The notes beneath the pieces are model-generated. The model had not been told where the DNA came from. It was given only the letters and a program-made list of their open reading frames with translations, and made no database searches. This document shows, one piece after another, positions 32,225 through 40,775 of a DNA stretch of 64,000 nucleotides. Location of the stretch: NCBI RefSeq assembly GCF_041020765.1, contig NZ_JBEUEJ010000002.1; one strand, written 5' to 3'. The position numbers and the translations under genes were made by a program. This DNA comes from Kineococcus terrestris (GTDB lineage: Bacteria; Actinomycetota; Actinomycetes; Actinomycetales; Kineococcaceae). Within the stretch, counting starts at the first letter, position 1, and each line of letters starts with the position of its first letter.

Positions 32225-33058
32225 GTGAGCGTCCCCGTCCTGGACCTGCCCACCGGCCGGCCGATCCCCCAGCTGGGGCTCGGCACGGCCCGCACCGACG
32301 ACGCGACCGCCCGGCGCGTCGTCGCCCAGGCCCTCGAGCTCGGCTACCGGCTCGTCGACACGGCCGCGAAGTACGAGAACGAGGTGGGGGTCGGGCAGGG
32401 CATCGCCGACGCCGGCCTGCCCCGCGAGGACCTGTACGTCACCACCAAGCTGCGCGGTGCGGACCAGGGGTACGCCCCGACCCGCACCGCGCTGCGCGCC
32501 AGCCTGGAGCGCCTGGGCCTGGACCACGTCGACCTGTACCTCGTGCACTGGCCGCTGCCGCGCCTGGGCCTGTTCGCCGAGAGCTACCGGGCGATGGTGG
32601 AGATGCGCGAGGAGGGGCTGACCCGCGCCGTGGGCGTCTCCAACTTCCTGCCCGAGCACCTGGACGTCCTGCACGCCGAGGGCCTGCCGGTGCCGGCCGT
32701 GAACCAGGTGGAGTTCCACCCGCGCCTGCAGCAGCGCGGCGTCCTCGACGACAACACCCGCCGCGGGGTCGTCACGCAGGCGTGGTCCCCGCTGGGCGCC
32801 GGCAAGGGGCTGCTGGAGGAGGAGCCGGTGCGCGCCGCGGCGCAGCGGCACGGCGTCAGCCCCGCGCAGGTCGTGCTGCGCTGGGACGTCCAGCACGGCG
32901 TGGTGACCATCCCCAAGGCCTCCAGCCGCGAGCGCCTGGCGCAGAACCTCGACGTCTTCTCGTTCTCGCTGGACGACGCGGAGGTCGCCGCGATCGACGC
33001 GCTGGAGCGCGGCGAGCGGGTGGGCGGGCAGGACCCGGCGCTGCACGAGGAGTTCTGA
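32225..33058 (+). CDS. aldo/keto reductase
   Basis: A 277-residue NADPH-dependent TIM-barrel reductase. Catalytic tetrad: Asp in LVDTAAKYENE (with Tyr), Lys in VTTKL and His in LVHWPL. The NADPH-binding end IPKASSRERLAQNL is present. It is similar to 2,5-diketo-D-gluconate reductase-like actinobacterial members; the natural substrate is unknown. GTG at 32225 has GAGGAG eight bases upstream. Confidence 0.9.
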   Translation: MSVPVLDLPTGRPIPQLGLGTARTDDATARRVVAQALELGYRLVDTAAKYENEVGVGQGIADAGLPREDLYVTTKLRGADQGYAPTRTALRASLERLGLDHVDLYLVHWPLPRLGLFAESYRAMVEMREEGLTRAVGVSNFLPEHLDVLHAEGLPVPAVNQVEFHPRLQQRGVLDDNTRRGVVTQAWSPLGAGKGLLEEEPVRAAAQRHGVSPAQVVLRWDVQHGVVTIPKASSRERLAQNLDVFSFSLDDAEVAAIDALERGERVGGQDPALHEEF

Positions 33059-33105
33059 GCGGGCCCGGCGTGCGGGGGCGGACCGCCCCCGGCAGGGTGG
33101 GGGCC

Positions 33106-33453
33106 ATGAGCGAGCAGTCCCACGAACCCGCCGAGCCCGACGTCGACCCGCTGGACGACCCGGACCTGCGCGCCCGCGACTCCTCGATCGACGCGGGCCC
33201 CGACGACGGCGACGAGCTGGGCGCCCTGCGCACCGACGACCTCATCGGCGACTCGGACGACGACACGTACGACACCGACCGCTCCAGCAGCCACGCGCTG
33301 CGCGAGCTGATGCGCGACGACGTCGACCCGGACAACGAGACGCTGGACGAGCGCCTCACGCAGGAGGTCCCGGACGACGCGGGCGGCGCCGGTCACCTGC
33401 CGGCCACCGACCCGCTCGAGGGCGCCGACACCCCGGACCCCGAGCGCATCTGA
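33106..33453 (+). CDS. DUF5709-type acidic protein
   Basis: A 115-residue, strongly acidic, probably disordered protein with Asp/Glu through the whole length and conserved blocks DDPDLRARDSSIDAGP and ALRELMRDDVDPDNETLDER. Small actinobacterial DUF5709 proteins look like this. There is no catalytic motif. It ends at a strong hairpin that separates it from hemQ. Confidence 0.75.
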   Translation: MSEQSHEPAEPDVDPLDDPDLRARDSSIDAGPDDGDELGALRTDDLIGDSDDDTYDTDRSSSHALRELMRDDVDPDNETLDERLTQEVPDDAGGAGHLPATDPLEGADTPDPERI

Positions 33454-33494
33454 GCAGCTCCGGACGGCGCTGAGCAGCACCCGGACCCGACGAC

Positions 33495-33526
33495 GAGGGC
33501 CCCGCACCGGACGGTGCGGGGCCCTC
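33495..33526. terminator. bidirectional terminator between DUF5709 gene and hemQ
   Basis: A perfect 15-bp stem (GAGGGCCCCGCACCG with its complement) around GA. It lies 42 bases after the DUF5709 stop and 19 bases beyond the hemQ stop, so it can stop both convergent transcripts. Confidence 0.85.
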
Positions 33527-33544
33527 GCGCGCGGGCGCGGCGCG

Positions 33545-34252
33545 TCAGTGGAAGGAGGCGACCAGGTCGGCCAGCTCGACCTTGGGGCCCGTGTAGAAGG
33601 GCACCTCCTCGCGCACGTGCCGGCGCGCCTCGGTGGCGCGCAGGTCGCGCATGAGGTCGACGATGCGGTGCAGCTCGTCGGCCTCGAAGGCCAGGACCCA
33701 CTCGTAGTCGCCGAGGGCGAACGCGGAGACGGTGTTGGCGCGCACGTCCTCGTAGGGGCGGGCGGCCAGGCCGTGGTCGCGCAGCATCGTGCGGCGCTCG
33801 GCGTCCTCGAGCAGGTACCACTCGTAGGAGCGCACGAACGGGTACACGCACACGTAGTCGCGGGCGCGCTCGCCGGCCATGAAGGCGGGCACGTGCCCGC
33901 GGTTGAACTCCGCGGGCCGGTGCAGGCCCACGACGGACCACACGGGCGCCAGGTGGGCGCCCAGGCGGGTGGCGCGCAGGCGGCGGTAGGCCTCCTGGAC
34001 CAGCTCGACCGTCTCGGCGTGCCACCAGACCATGACGTCGGCGTCGGCGCGCAGGCCCGCGACGTCGTAGAGGCCGCGCACGACGAGGCCCTTGCCGGTC
34101 AGCTCGTCCAGGAGGGCCTGCACCTCGCCCACGAGGGCGGGCCGGTCGGCGTCGCCGAGGGCGCGCTCCACCCGGAACACCGACCACATCGTGTAGCGGA
34201 CGGTGTTGTTGATCTCCTCGGCGCTGGGGGCGGCGTGGCTGGTCTCGGTCAT
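33545..34252 (-). CDS. hemQ: coproheme decarboxylase HemQ/ChdC
   Basis: A 235-residue chlorite-dismutase-family protein that decarboxylates coproheme III to heme b in the actinobacterial coproporphyrin-dependent route. The N-terminus RYTMWSVFRV, the block YPFVRSYEWYLL (with the catalytic Tyr) and DYEWVLAFEADELHRIVDL fit actinobacterial ChdC. It is the last gene after hemE-hemY, separated by 58 bases. ATG start at 34252. Confidence 0.93.
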   Translation of the reverse strand: MTETSHAAPSAEEINNTVRYTMWSVFRVERALGDADRPALVGEVQALLDELTGKGLVVRGLYDVAGLRADADVMVWWHAETVELVQEAYRRLRATRLGAHLAPVWSVVGLHRPAEFNRGHVPAFMAGERARDYVCVYPFVRSYEWYLLEDAERRTMLRDHGLAARPYEDVRANTVSAFALGDYEWVLAFEADELHRIVDLMRDLRATEARRHVREEVPFYTGPKVELADLVASFH

Positions 34253-34310
34253 GGCGCCATTCTCCCCCGCGCCCGGCGGACGGCTCCCGCGGGCCGGGGG
34301 GTGAGACGCC

Positions 34311-35795
34311 TCACGCGCGGGCGGGCCCCACGGGCCCGGTGGGCTCGGCGAGCTCGGTGAGCACGGCGTCGGCGGCCGCCCGGGCGGCGGCCGCGCACGC
34401 GGGCACGCCCACCCCGTCGAGGACGGACCCGGCCAGCGCGAGGCGCCCGGCGCCGGCGACGGCCGCGCGCAGGCGCCCCACCCGGTCCAGGTGCCCGACG
34501 GCGTACTGCGGCAGCCCGTCCGTCCAGCGCGCCACCGCGGCGTCCACGGGACGCAGCTCGCGGCCCAGCAGGGCGCCCGCGTCGGCGACCGCGGTGGCCA
34601 GCACCCGCTCGTCGTCCCAGCGCAGGACCTCGTCCTCCCCGGCGCGGCCCAGCGAGACGCGCAGGACGGCGACGTCCGCGCGCTGGGCCGCGACCCAGGC
34701 CCACTTGGACGCCGACAGGGTCAGCGCCTTGACCCGCAGCCCGGCGGCCGCGCCCACCGCGGGCGGCACGAGGACCCCGGAGCCGGTCAGGCCGGCCAGC
34801 TGGCCGGCGGGCACGGCCAGCGCCCCGATGACCACGCTGGCCGTCTCCACGGCGGCGAGCTCGGCGGCGGCCGCGGGCACGGGCCCGCGCAGCAGCCGCG
34901 CCGCGGCGGGCGCCGGGAGCGCCACCACCACGGCGTCGGCGGCGAGCGTCCCGGCGGAGGTGCGCACCCGCCAGCCGCCGGTCCCGTCGCGGCCGTCGCG
35001 CTCCAGGCCGGTCACGGGGGTGCTCGTGCGGACCTCGCCGCCGCGGGCGCTCACGGCGGCCGCGAGCGCCTCGGGCAGGCGGGCCACGCCCCCGGCGACA
35101 CCGGCGAAGACGGGCCCGGCGCCGGCGGGGCGGGCGGCGGCGGCCTCGCGGACCCCGGCCATCAGGGGGCCGCCGGCCGCGGCGCGCCGCCACAGCGCGG
35201 GGACGGTGGCCCGCAGCGAGAGGCGGTCGGCGTGCCCGGCGTAGACGCCGCCGAGCAGGGGCTCGACGAGGCGGTCGACGACGGCCCGCCCGACGCGGTC
35301 GGCGACGTGGGCGCCGACGCTGACGTCGTGCTCGAGCGGGGCCGCGGGCCGCTGCTCGTCCTGCGCGGCGCGCTCGACGTCCGCCGGGGCCAGCAGGGCG
35401 CGCAGCTGCTCGGCGCTCGCCGGCACGCCCATGACCGTCCCGGCGGGCAGGGGGTGCAGCCCGTCCTCCAGGCGCAGGGAGGCCGAGGCGGTGGCGGGGT
35501 GGACGAGGTCGTCGCCCAGGCCGGCCTCGCGCACGAGGTCGACGGCCTCGGGCCGGCGCGCCAGCAGCGACTCGGCGCCCAGGTCGAGCACGACGCCGCC
35601 GACCTCGGCGCGCTGCAGGACGCCGCCCACGCGCCCGGAGGCCTCGCAGACCACGACCTCCAGGGGCCGGCCGGCGCGGGTGAGCAGGTGGTGGGCGGCG
35701 GTCAGGCCGCTGACCCCGCCGCCCACGACGACGACGCGGGCGGGGCGGGCGGGGCGGGCGGCCCCGCCGGCGCGGTCGGGGCCGGGCCCGCTCAC
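34311..35795 (-). CDS. hemY: coproporphyrinogen/protoporphyrinogen oxidase HemY
   Basis: A 494-residue FAD flavoprotein that oxidises coproporphyrinogen III in this heme route. The dinucleotide motif RVVVVGGGVSGLTAAHHL sits near residue 20, with GGVLQRAEVGGVVLDLGAESLL next to it and the C-terminal LAGSVLDGVGVPACAAAARA FAD-site block. GTG overlaps the hemE stop by four bases (GTGA). The N-terminal lead (about 18 residues) is Ala/Pro-rich. Confidence 0.93.
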   Translation of the reverse strand: MSGPGPDRAGGAARPARPARVVVVGGGVSGLTAAHHLLTRAGRPLEVVVCEASGRVGGVLQRAEVGGVVLDLGAESLLARRPEAVDLVREAGLGDDLVHPATASASLRLEDGLHPLPAGTVMGVPASAEQLRALLAPADVERAAQDEQRPAAPLEHDVSVGAHVADRVGRAVVDRLVEPLLGGVYAGHADRLSLRATVPALWRRAAAGGPLMAGVREAAAARPAGAGPVFAGVAGGVARLPEALAAAVSARGGEVRTSTPVTGLERDGRDGTGGWRVRTSAGTLAADAVVVALPAPAAARLLRGPVPAAAAELAAVETASVVIGALAVPAGQLAGLTGSGVLVPPAVGAAAGLRVKALTLSASKWAWVAAQRADVAVLRVSLGRAGEDEVLRWDDERVLATAVADAGALLGRELRPVDAAVARWTDGLPQYAVGHLDRVGRLRAAVAGAGRLALAGSVLDGVGVPACAAAARAAADAVLTELAEPTGPVGPARA

Positions 35796-36919
35796 GCGGT
35801 GCCGCGCCAGGCGTGCACCTCGTCCACCACGCGGTGCAGCACGTCCGGGTCGGCCGAGGGCGGGACGCCGTGGCCGAGGTTGAACACGTGCCCGCCGCCG
35901 GCGCGCTCGCCGGCGGCCAGGACGCGGTGCACCTCCTCGCGCAGCACCTCCCAGGGGGCGGACAGCAGCGCGGGGTCGAGGTTGCCCTGCACGGCCACGG
36001 GCCGCCCGGCGCCGGCGCGGCCGCGCGCGGCGCCGACGTCCAGCGGCACGCGGAAGTCCACGCCCAGGACGTCGACGCCGCCGTCGACGGCGGCCATCGC
36101 GCCCAGCAGCTCGCCGGTGCCGGTGCCGAAGTGGGTGCGCGGCACGCCGAGGTCGGCGACGGCGCGCAGGGCGGCGGCGGAGTGGGCGGCCACGTGGCGC
36201 TCGTAGTCGGCCAGGGACAGCGAGCCGACCCAGGAGTCGAACAGCTGCACGGCGGAGGCGCCGGCGAGCACCTGCGCCCGCAGGAACGCCCCCGTGATCT
36301 GCGCGAGGCGGGCGGCGAGGTCGTGCCACAGCCGCGGGTCGGCGTGCAGGAGCGCCTTGGTGCGCAGCAGGTCGCGCGAGGGGCCGCCCTCGACGAGGTA
36401 GCTGGCCAGGGTGAAGGGGGCGCCGGCGAAGCCGATGAGCGGCGTGCCGCCGTGGCTCGCGGCCAGCTCGGCGGTGATCAACCGCACCGCCTCGGTGACG
36501 TGCCCGAGGGCGTCGGGGGTCAGCTCGGGCAGCCGGTCCAGGTCGGCGCGGGTGCGGAACGGCTCGGCGATGACCGGGCCGGTGCCGGGGACGATCTCCA
36601 CGCCGACCCCGGCGGCCTCCAGCGGCACGACGATGTCGGAGTAGAAGATCGCCGCGTCCACGCCGTAGCGGCGCACGGGCTGCAGGGTGATCTCGGTGAC
36701 CAGCTCGGGGCGGCGGCAGGACTCGAGCATCGTCGTGCCCTCGCGCACCCGCCGGTACTCCGGCAGCGAGCGGCCGGCCTGGCGCATGAACCACACCGGG
36801 GTGCGCCCGCCGGTCTCCAGGGGCCGGCCGCCGCGCGCGGCCACCAGGTACGGCTGCTGCGCGCCCGGGGCGTCCGGGGCGGTGGTCGCGGGGGCGGGGC
36901 TGGAGGTGGGGCCGGGCAC
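35792..36919 (-). CDS. hemE: uroporphyrinogen decarboxylase HemE
   Basis: A 375-residue TIM barrel that decarboxylates uroporphyrinogen III to coproporphyrinogen III. The signatures TPVWFMRQAGRSLPEYRRVR and IGFAGAPFTLASYLVEGG are clear; the active-site Asp is in AAIFYSDIVVP. The first 25 residues are Ala/Pro-rich, so the start (GTG 36919) is tentative. It leads the hemE-hemY-hemQ unit and is divergent from a DUF3000 gene with only about 64 bases between, a shared promoter zone. Confidence 0.96.
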   Translation of the reverse strand: MPGPTSSPAPATTAPDAPGAQQPYLVAARGGRPLETGGRTPVWFMRQAGRSLPEYRRVREGTTMLESCRRPELVTEITLQPVRRYGVDAAIFYSDIVVPLEAAGVGVEIVPGTGPVIAEPFRTRADLDRLPELTPDALGHVTEAVRLITAELAASHGGTPLIGFAGAPFTLASYLVEGGPSRDLLRTKALLHADPRLWHDLAARLAQITGAFLRAQVLAGASAVQLFDSWVGSLSLADYERHVAAHSAAALRAVADLGVPRTHFGTGTGELLGAMAAVDGGVDVLGVDFRVPLDVGAARGRAGAGRPVAVQGNLDPALLSAPWEVLREEVHRVLAAGERAGGGHVFNLGHGVPPSADPDVLHRVVDEVHAWRGTA

Positions 36920-36983
36920 GGGCCGATGGTCCCACGGCGCGGCGCACCCGGTCCGCGGCGGCCTCGTGCCTAGTCTCCGGGAC

Positions 36984-37652
36984 GTGACCGTGACCCGCGT
37001 GCGACCCGGTGACGGGGCCGCCGTGCCGCCCGCCTTCGCGGACGCCGTGGCCGCCCTGCGCGCGGTCCGCGTGCGCCCGGAGGTGGCCGTCACCGAGGTG
37101 GCCGCACCGGCCCGGATCGCCCCGCACGCCGCGGCGCTGTCCGGGGAGGTCCTGCACGACGGCGAGGAGCTGGCGACGGGCCGGTTCATCCTGCTGCACG
37201 ACCCCGCCGCCCCGCCGGAGTGGGGCGGCGCCTTCCGGGTCGTCACGTACGCGCGGGCGGGTCTGGAGGCCGAGCTGGGCGCCGACCCGCTGCTGGGCCG
37301 GGTCGGCTGGTCGTGGCTGGAGGACGCCCTGGCCGGCGCCGGCGCCCGGGCCGCCGAGGTGGGCGGCACGGTGACGCGGGTGCTCAGCGAGGGCTACGGC
37401 GCGCTGGCCGACCGCGAGGCGTCCGTGGACGTGGAGGTGCGCGCCTCCTGGACGCCGCTGGCGGCGGGGGGCCCGGTGGGCCCGGTGGGCCCGGTGGGCG
37501 TGGCGGGCGTGGCGGGCGTGGCGGGCGCGGCGGTGCTCGCACCCGGTGACGTCGCCGCCCACGTGGAGGCGTGGGCGGTGCTCCTGTGCACGGTCGCGGG
37601 GCTGCCGCCGGTGCCCGAGGGCGTCAGTTCCCTCGGACGGCCGTACCGCTGA
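36984..37652 (+). CDS. DUF3000-domain protein
   Basis: A 222-residue actinobacterial protein of unknown function. Conserved blocks include FADAVAALRAVRVRPEVAVTE and APPEWGGAFRVVTYARA, and the C-terminus GVSSLGRPYR. A run of VGP and VAG tripeptides (37471-37524) forms a linker absent from the usual core. Position next to hemE and before a WhiI-like gene and rnd is conserved in several actinobacteria (from memory). Confidence 0.8.
   Translation: MTVTRVRPGDGAAVPPAFADAVAALRAVRVRPEVAVTEVAAPARIAPHAAALSGEVLHDGEELATGRFILLHDPAAPPEWGGAFRVVTYARAGLEAELGADPLLGRVGWSWLEDALAGAGARAAEVGGTVTRVLSEGYGALADREASVDVEVRASWTPLAAGGPVGPVGPVGVAGVAGVAGAAVLAPGDVAAHVEAWAVLLCTVAGLPPVPEGVSSLGRPYR
37471..37524. repeat. 9-bp tandem repeats coding VGP and VAG
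   Basis: Three copies of gcccggtgg then three of gcgtggcgg, in frame within the DUF3000 gene. Confidence 0.9.
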
Positions 37653-37812
37653 CCCCTCCCTGACGGTCGGTGACCGCCCGTGGCCGCGGGCGGGGCCCGG
37701 GCCGGTGGCCGCTCACCCGGACGGGCGCGCGCCCACCCGCCGGGACGCACCCGGCGGTGACGTCGTCGCAGGTCGTGACGGGTGCCGCCGCGTTCCGGGC
37801 CGTCCCCGGACG

Positions 37813-37840
37813 TCAAGGCGGCCCCCCGTCCGGCCGATCA
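37813..37840 (+). promoter_or_regulatory. WhiG/sigma-28-like promoter of the WhiI-like gene
   Basis: TCAA (37813-37816) and GCCGATCA (37833-37840) are 16 bases apart, close to the sigma-28/WhiG pattern TAAA-N15/16-GCCGATAA (three of four and seven of eight). The GTG lies 55 bases downstream. S. coelicolor whiI is a WhiG target, which fits. GCCGATC also occurs elsewhere by chance in this GC-rich DNA, so caution is needed. Confidence 0.42.
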
Positions 37841-37894
37841 CCTCGGGACACAGGCTCCGCACGAGGCGGACGCCGCGCACTGAGGAGGACGACG

Positions 37895-38497
37895 GTGACT
37901 GCGCTCGTCGAACGCCCGGGGATGGCCGTCCCCTCCCGTCTCGGCCGCTTCGCCGCCCTGGTCGCGGTCGCCGACCCGGTGGTCCGCGAGTCGGTGACCC
38001 GCACCCTGCGCCTGCTGGGCGCGGCCAACGTGGAGCACGCCTCCAGCGTCGCCCAGGCCCGCGCCCTGGCGCGCACGGGCCCGCGCGCCCTGTTCATCGC
38101 CGACGCGGGCCTGCCCGACGGCTCCGGCGCCCAGCTCGTCTCCGAGCTGCGCGCGGCCGGCTGGAACCGCTGCGTCGTGCTGTCCAGCAACGCCGACCCG
38201 TTCGCCGTGCGCGGCGCGGTGGCCGCCGGGGTGCGCTGCTACCTGGTCACCACCCGCCCCGAGGGCACCGGCTTCGAGACCCGCACCGGCGGCGCCGGCG
38301 TCGACGGCCTGTCCGAGCGCGAGGTCGAGGTGCTCCAGCACGTCGCCGACGGCCGCTCCAACAAGGACACCGGGGCCCTGCTGGGCCTGTCCGCGCTGAC
38401 CGTCAAGAGCCACCTGGCGCGCATCGCCCGCAAGCTGGGCACCGGCGACCGCGCCGAGATGGTCGCCATCACCCTGCGCGCCGGCGTCATCCAGTAA
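37895..38497 (+). CDS. WhiI-like atypical response regulator
   Basis: A 200-residue NarL/LuxR-type regulator: receiver-like domain about 17-121 and LuxR helix-turn-helix about 138-200 (LSEREVEVLQHVADGRSNKD; LSALTVKSHLARIARKLG). The receiver keeps Asp70 (FIADAGLPDGSG) but has only one residue (Asp27) of the acidic pair and no Lys at the KP position (CYLVTTRP), so normal phosphorylation is unlikely. WhiI of Streptomyces has such a degenerate pocket and the same neighbours (DUF3000/hemE, rnd). GTG has GGAGG six bases upstream. No partner kinase. Confidence 0.78.
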   Translation: MTALVERPGMAVPSRLGRFAALVAVADPVVRESVTRTLRLLGAANVEHASSVAQARALARTGPRALFIADAGLPDGSGAQLVSELRAAGWNRCVVLSSNADPFAVRGAVAAGVRCYLVTTRPEGTGFETRTGGAGVDGLSEREVEVLQHVADGRSNKDTGALLGLSALTVKSHLARIARKLGTGDRAEMVAITLRAGVIQ

Positions 38498-38550
38498 CCG
38501 GTCCGGCGACCGGCCCCGGGCGGGCCGGGAGCGCCCCGTACGGTGGGCGC

Positions 38551-39909
38551 GTGAGCCAGGGCGAGAGCGGTCAGGACGCGGCCGGTCGGGACGCGCCGGG
38601 TCAGGACGCCCCCGGCGCCCCCGGCGGGGCCGCCGGGCCGCAGGAGCAGCCGGAGGCCCCGCCGCTGCCCCTGCTCGACGCGCCCACCGGCGGGGTGCCG
38701 CCGGTGGCCGACACGCCGGCGGCGCTGGCGGAGGTCGTGGCCGCGATGGCGGCCGGCACCGGCCCCGTGGCGGTGGACGCCGAGCGCGCCTCCGGGTACC
38801 GCTACGGCCAGCGCGCCTTCCTCGTGCAGCTGCGCCGCGCCGGGGCCGGCACCGCCCTCGTCGACCCCGAGGCGCTGGGGGACCTGTCGGCGCTGGGCGA
38901 GGCCCTCGCCGACGCCGAGTGGGTCCTGCACGCCGCCAGCCAGGACCTGCCGTGCCTGGCCGAGGTGGGCATGCGCCCGGTGACGCTGTTCGACACCGAG
39001 CTGGGCTCGCGGCTGGCCGGGCTGCCGCGCGTGGGCCTGGGCGCCGTCGTCGAGGAGCTGCTCGGGCTGCGGCTGGCCAAGGAGCACTCCGCGGTGGACT
39101 GGTCCACCCGCCCGCTGCCGCAGCCGTGGCTGAACTACGCCGCCCTCGACGTCGAGGTGCTGCTGGAGCTGCGCGACGCGGTCGCGGCGCGGCTGGACGC
39201 CCAGGGCAAGCTGGGCTGGGCCCGCGAGGAGTTCGCCGCCGTCGCGGCGGCCGCCGCGCCCGCCCCGCCCGCCGAGCCGTGGCGCCGCGTCTCCGGCCTG
39301 CACGCCGTGCGCTCGCGCCGCCAGCTGGCCGTCGTGCGCGCGCTGTGGCAGGCCCGCGACGAGGAGGCCCGCCGCCGCGACACCTCCCCCGGGCGCCTCC
39401 TGCCCGACGCCGCCCTCGTGGCCGCCGCGCGGGCGATGCCCCGCACGCCGCAGGCCCTGCTGGGCACGCCCGGGTTCACCGGCCGGGCCGCCCGCACCCG
39501 CCTGGCCGCCTGGTTCGCGGCCGTCGAGGCCGGGCGGGCGCTGCCCGAGGCCGAGCTGCCCCAGCACGCCGCGCGCGGGGACGGCCCGCCGCCGCCGCGC
39601 ACGTGGGCCCAGCGCGACCCGGAGGCCGCCGCCCGCCTGGCCGCGGGACGCGCCGCGGTCACCGCCCTGGCCGGGGAGCACGGCCTGCCGGTGGAGAACC
39701 TCCTGCAGCCGGACGCCCTGCGCCGGCTGGCCTGGTCCCCGCCGCGGCCGGCCGACGCGGCGGCGCTGGGCGCGGCCCTGCGGGCCTCGCGCGCCCGCGA
39801 CTGGCAGGTCGCCCTCGTGGCGCAGCCGCTGGCCGAGGCGTTCGCCGCGGCCGCCCGCGGCGAGCACCCGGTGGACGCCCCCGCCGACGGCGGGCGCCCG
39901 GCGGGCTGA
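38551..39909 (+). CDS. rnd: ribonuclease D with HRDC domain
   Basis: A 452-residue DEDD exonuclease for RNA 3' trimming. Exo motifs: VAVDAERASGYRY (Asp, Glu), LHAASQDLPCL (Asp) and LNYAALDVEVLLEL (Tyr, Asp). An HRDC-like domain follows (LHAVRSRRQLAVVRALWQ and onward), with a second helical region at the C-terminus. The first 60 residues are Gly/Pro-rich. It stands 53 bases after the WhiI-like gene and may share its transcript. Confidence 0.9.
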   Translation: MSQGESGQDAAGRDAPGQDAPGAPGGAAGPQEQPEAPPLPLLDAPTGGVPPVADTPAALAEVVAAMAAGTGPVAVDAERASGYRYGQRAFLVQLRRAGAGTALVDPEALGDLSALGEALADAEWVLHAASQDLPCLAEVGMRPVTLFDTELGSRLAGLPRVGLGAVVEELLGLRLAKEHSAVDWSTRPLPQPWLNYAALDVEVLLELRDAVAARLDAQGKLGWAREEFAAVAAAAAPAPPAEPWRRVSGLHAVRSRRQLAVVRALWQARDEEARRRDTSPGRLLPDAALVAAARAMPRTPQALLGTPGFTGRAARTRLAAWFAAVEAGRALPEAELPQHAARGDGPPPPRTWAQRDPEAAARLAAGRAAVTALAGEHGLPVENLLQPDALRRLAWSPPRPADAAALGAALRASRARDWQVALVAQPLAEAFAAAARGEHPVDAPADGGRPAG

Positions 39910-39930
39910 GGACCGCCGGCGTCCCCGGCG

Positions 39931-40491
39931 TCAGTCGCGGGCGAGGTGGAACCAGACGGTCTTGCCGCCGCGCCCGGGACGGTCCCCCGCGGCCCCGCCC
40001 GCGGCCGGCGCGGCGCTCTCCTCCTCGCGCGGCAGCGGCCAGCGCAGCACCTCGCGGGCGGGATCGCCGACGTCCTCGACGGCGCCGGCGGCCCCGTCAC
40101 CACCGGCCGGGGCGTCACCGGCCCCGCCGGCGTCCCGGTCGCCGTCCGCGCCGGGCCGCTCGGCGCTCGGGTAGTACCCCCACGCCGTCGCCAGCGCGTC
40201 GACGAGGGCGATGCCGCGCCCGGAGGTGGCCGTCGGGCTCTGCGGCCGCAGCGCCGGGATGCTGGTCGTGCCGTCCGAGATGCCCACGACGATGCCCTCG
40301 GCGTCGTGCGTCATCGTCAGCGTGACCGGCCCTTGGCCGTGCTCCAGCGCGTTGGAGACGAGTTCGCTGGTGAGCAGCTCGGCGATCCAGCGGCGCGCCT
40401 CCGGCAGGTGCTCGGCGGGGCATCGCTCGCACACCCAGTGCCGCGCCAGCGCCGGTGAGGACAGGTGCGCGTCCAGTGAGAGGCGTTCCAC
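39931..40491 (-). CDS. anti-sigma-factor-type GHKL ATPase with long insertion
   Basis: A 186-residue RsbW-like ATP-binding protein. N box ELVSNALEHG, then ISDGTTS, then GRGIALVDALATAWG. Between WGYY and the final GKTVWFHLARD is an insertion of about 65 residues rich in Gly, Ala and Asp, absent from the paralogue at 46507-46896. A WVCERCP motif (two Cys) near residue 20 could bind metal or sense redox. GTG has GGAGG six bases upstream. No sigma factor or STAS antagonist gene is close. Confidence 0.82.
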   Translation of the reverse strand: MERLSLDAHLSSPALARHWVCERCPAEHLPEARRWIAELLTSELVSNALEHGQGPVTLTMTHDAEGIVVGISDGTTSIPALRPQSPTATSGRGIALVDALATAWGYYPSAERPGADGDRDAGGAGDAPAGGDGAAGAVEDVGDPAREVLRWPLPREEESAAPAAGGAAGDRPGRGGKTVWFHLARD

Positions 40492-40775
40492 GTCGTCCTC
40501 CGTCGCCCTCGACCCGGCGGTGCGCCCTCGACACCACCACGGCAGACGATGGCGCAGGCCGCGCGCGCGGGCAAGGTGGGAGGGCCGTCCGCCGCGGCGC
40601 GGAGCCCCCCGGACGGGGGACGGGCGGCCGCGCGGGAGCGCGCAGGAGGGCGGGTGGTCGTCTCGTCACCGCCCGTGGTGACCGGCGCCGTCCGGGGGCC
40701 GGCACCTCACCCGTGCGGCCCAGCGGTGCTCGCGCTGCGCGAGAGGCGGGCCGCCCGCTCGCCTACGGTCGGCCC

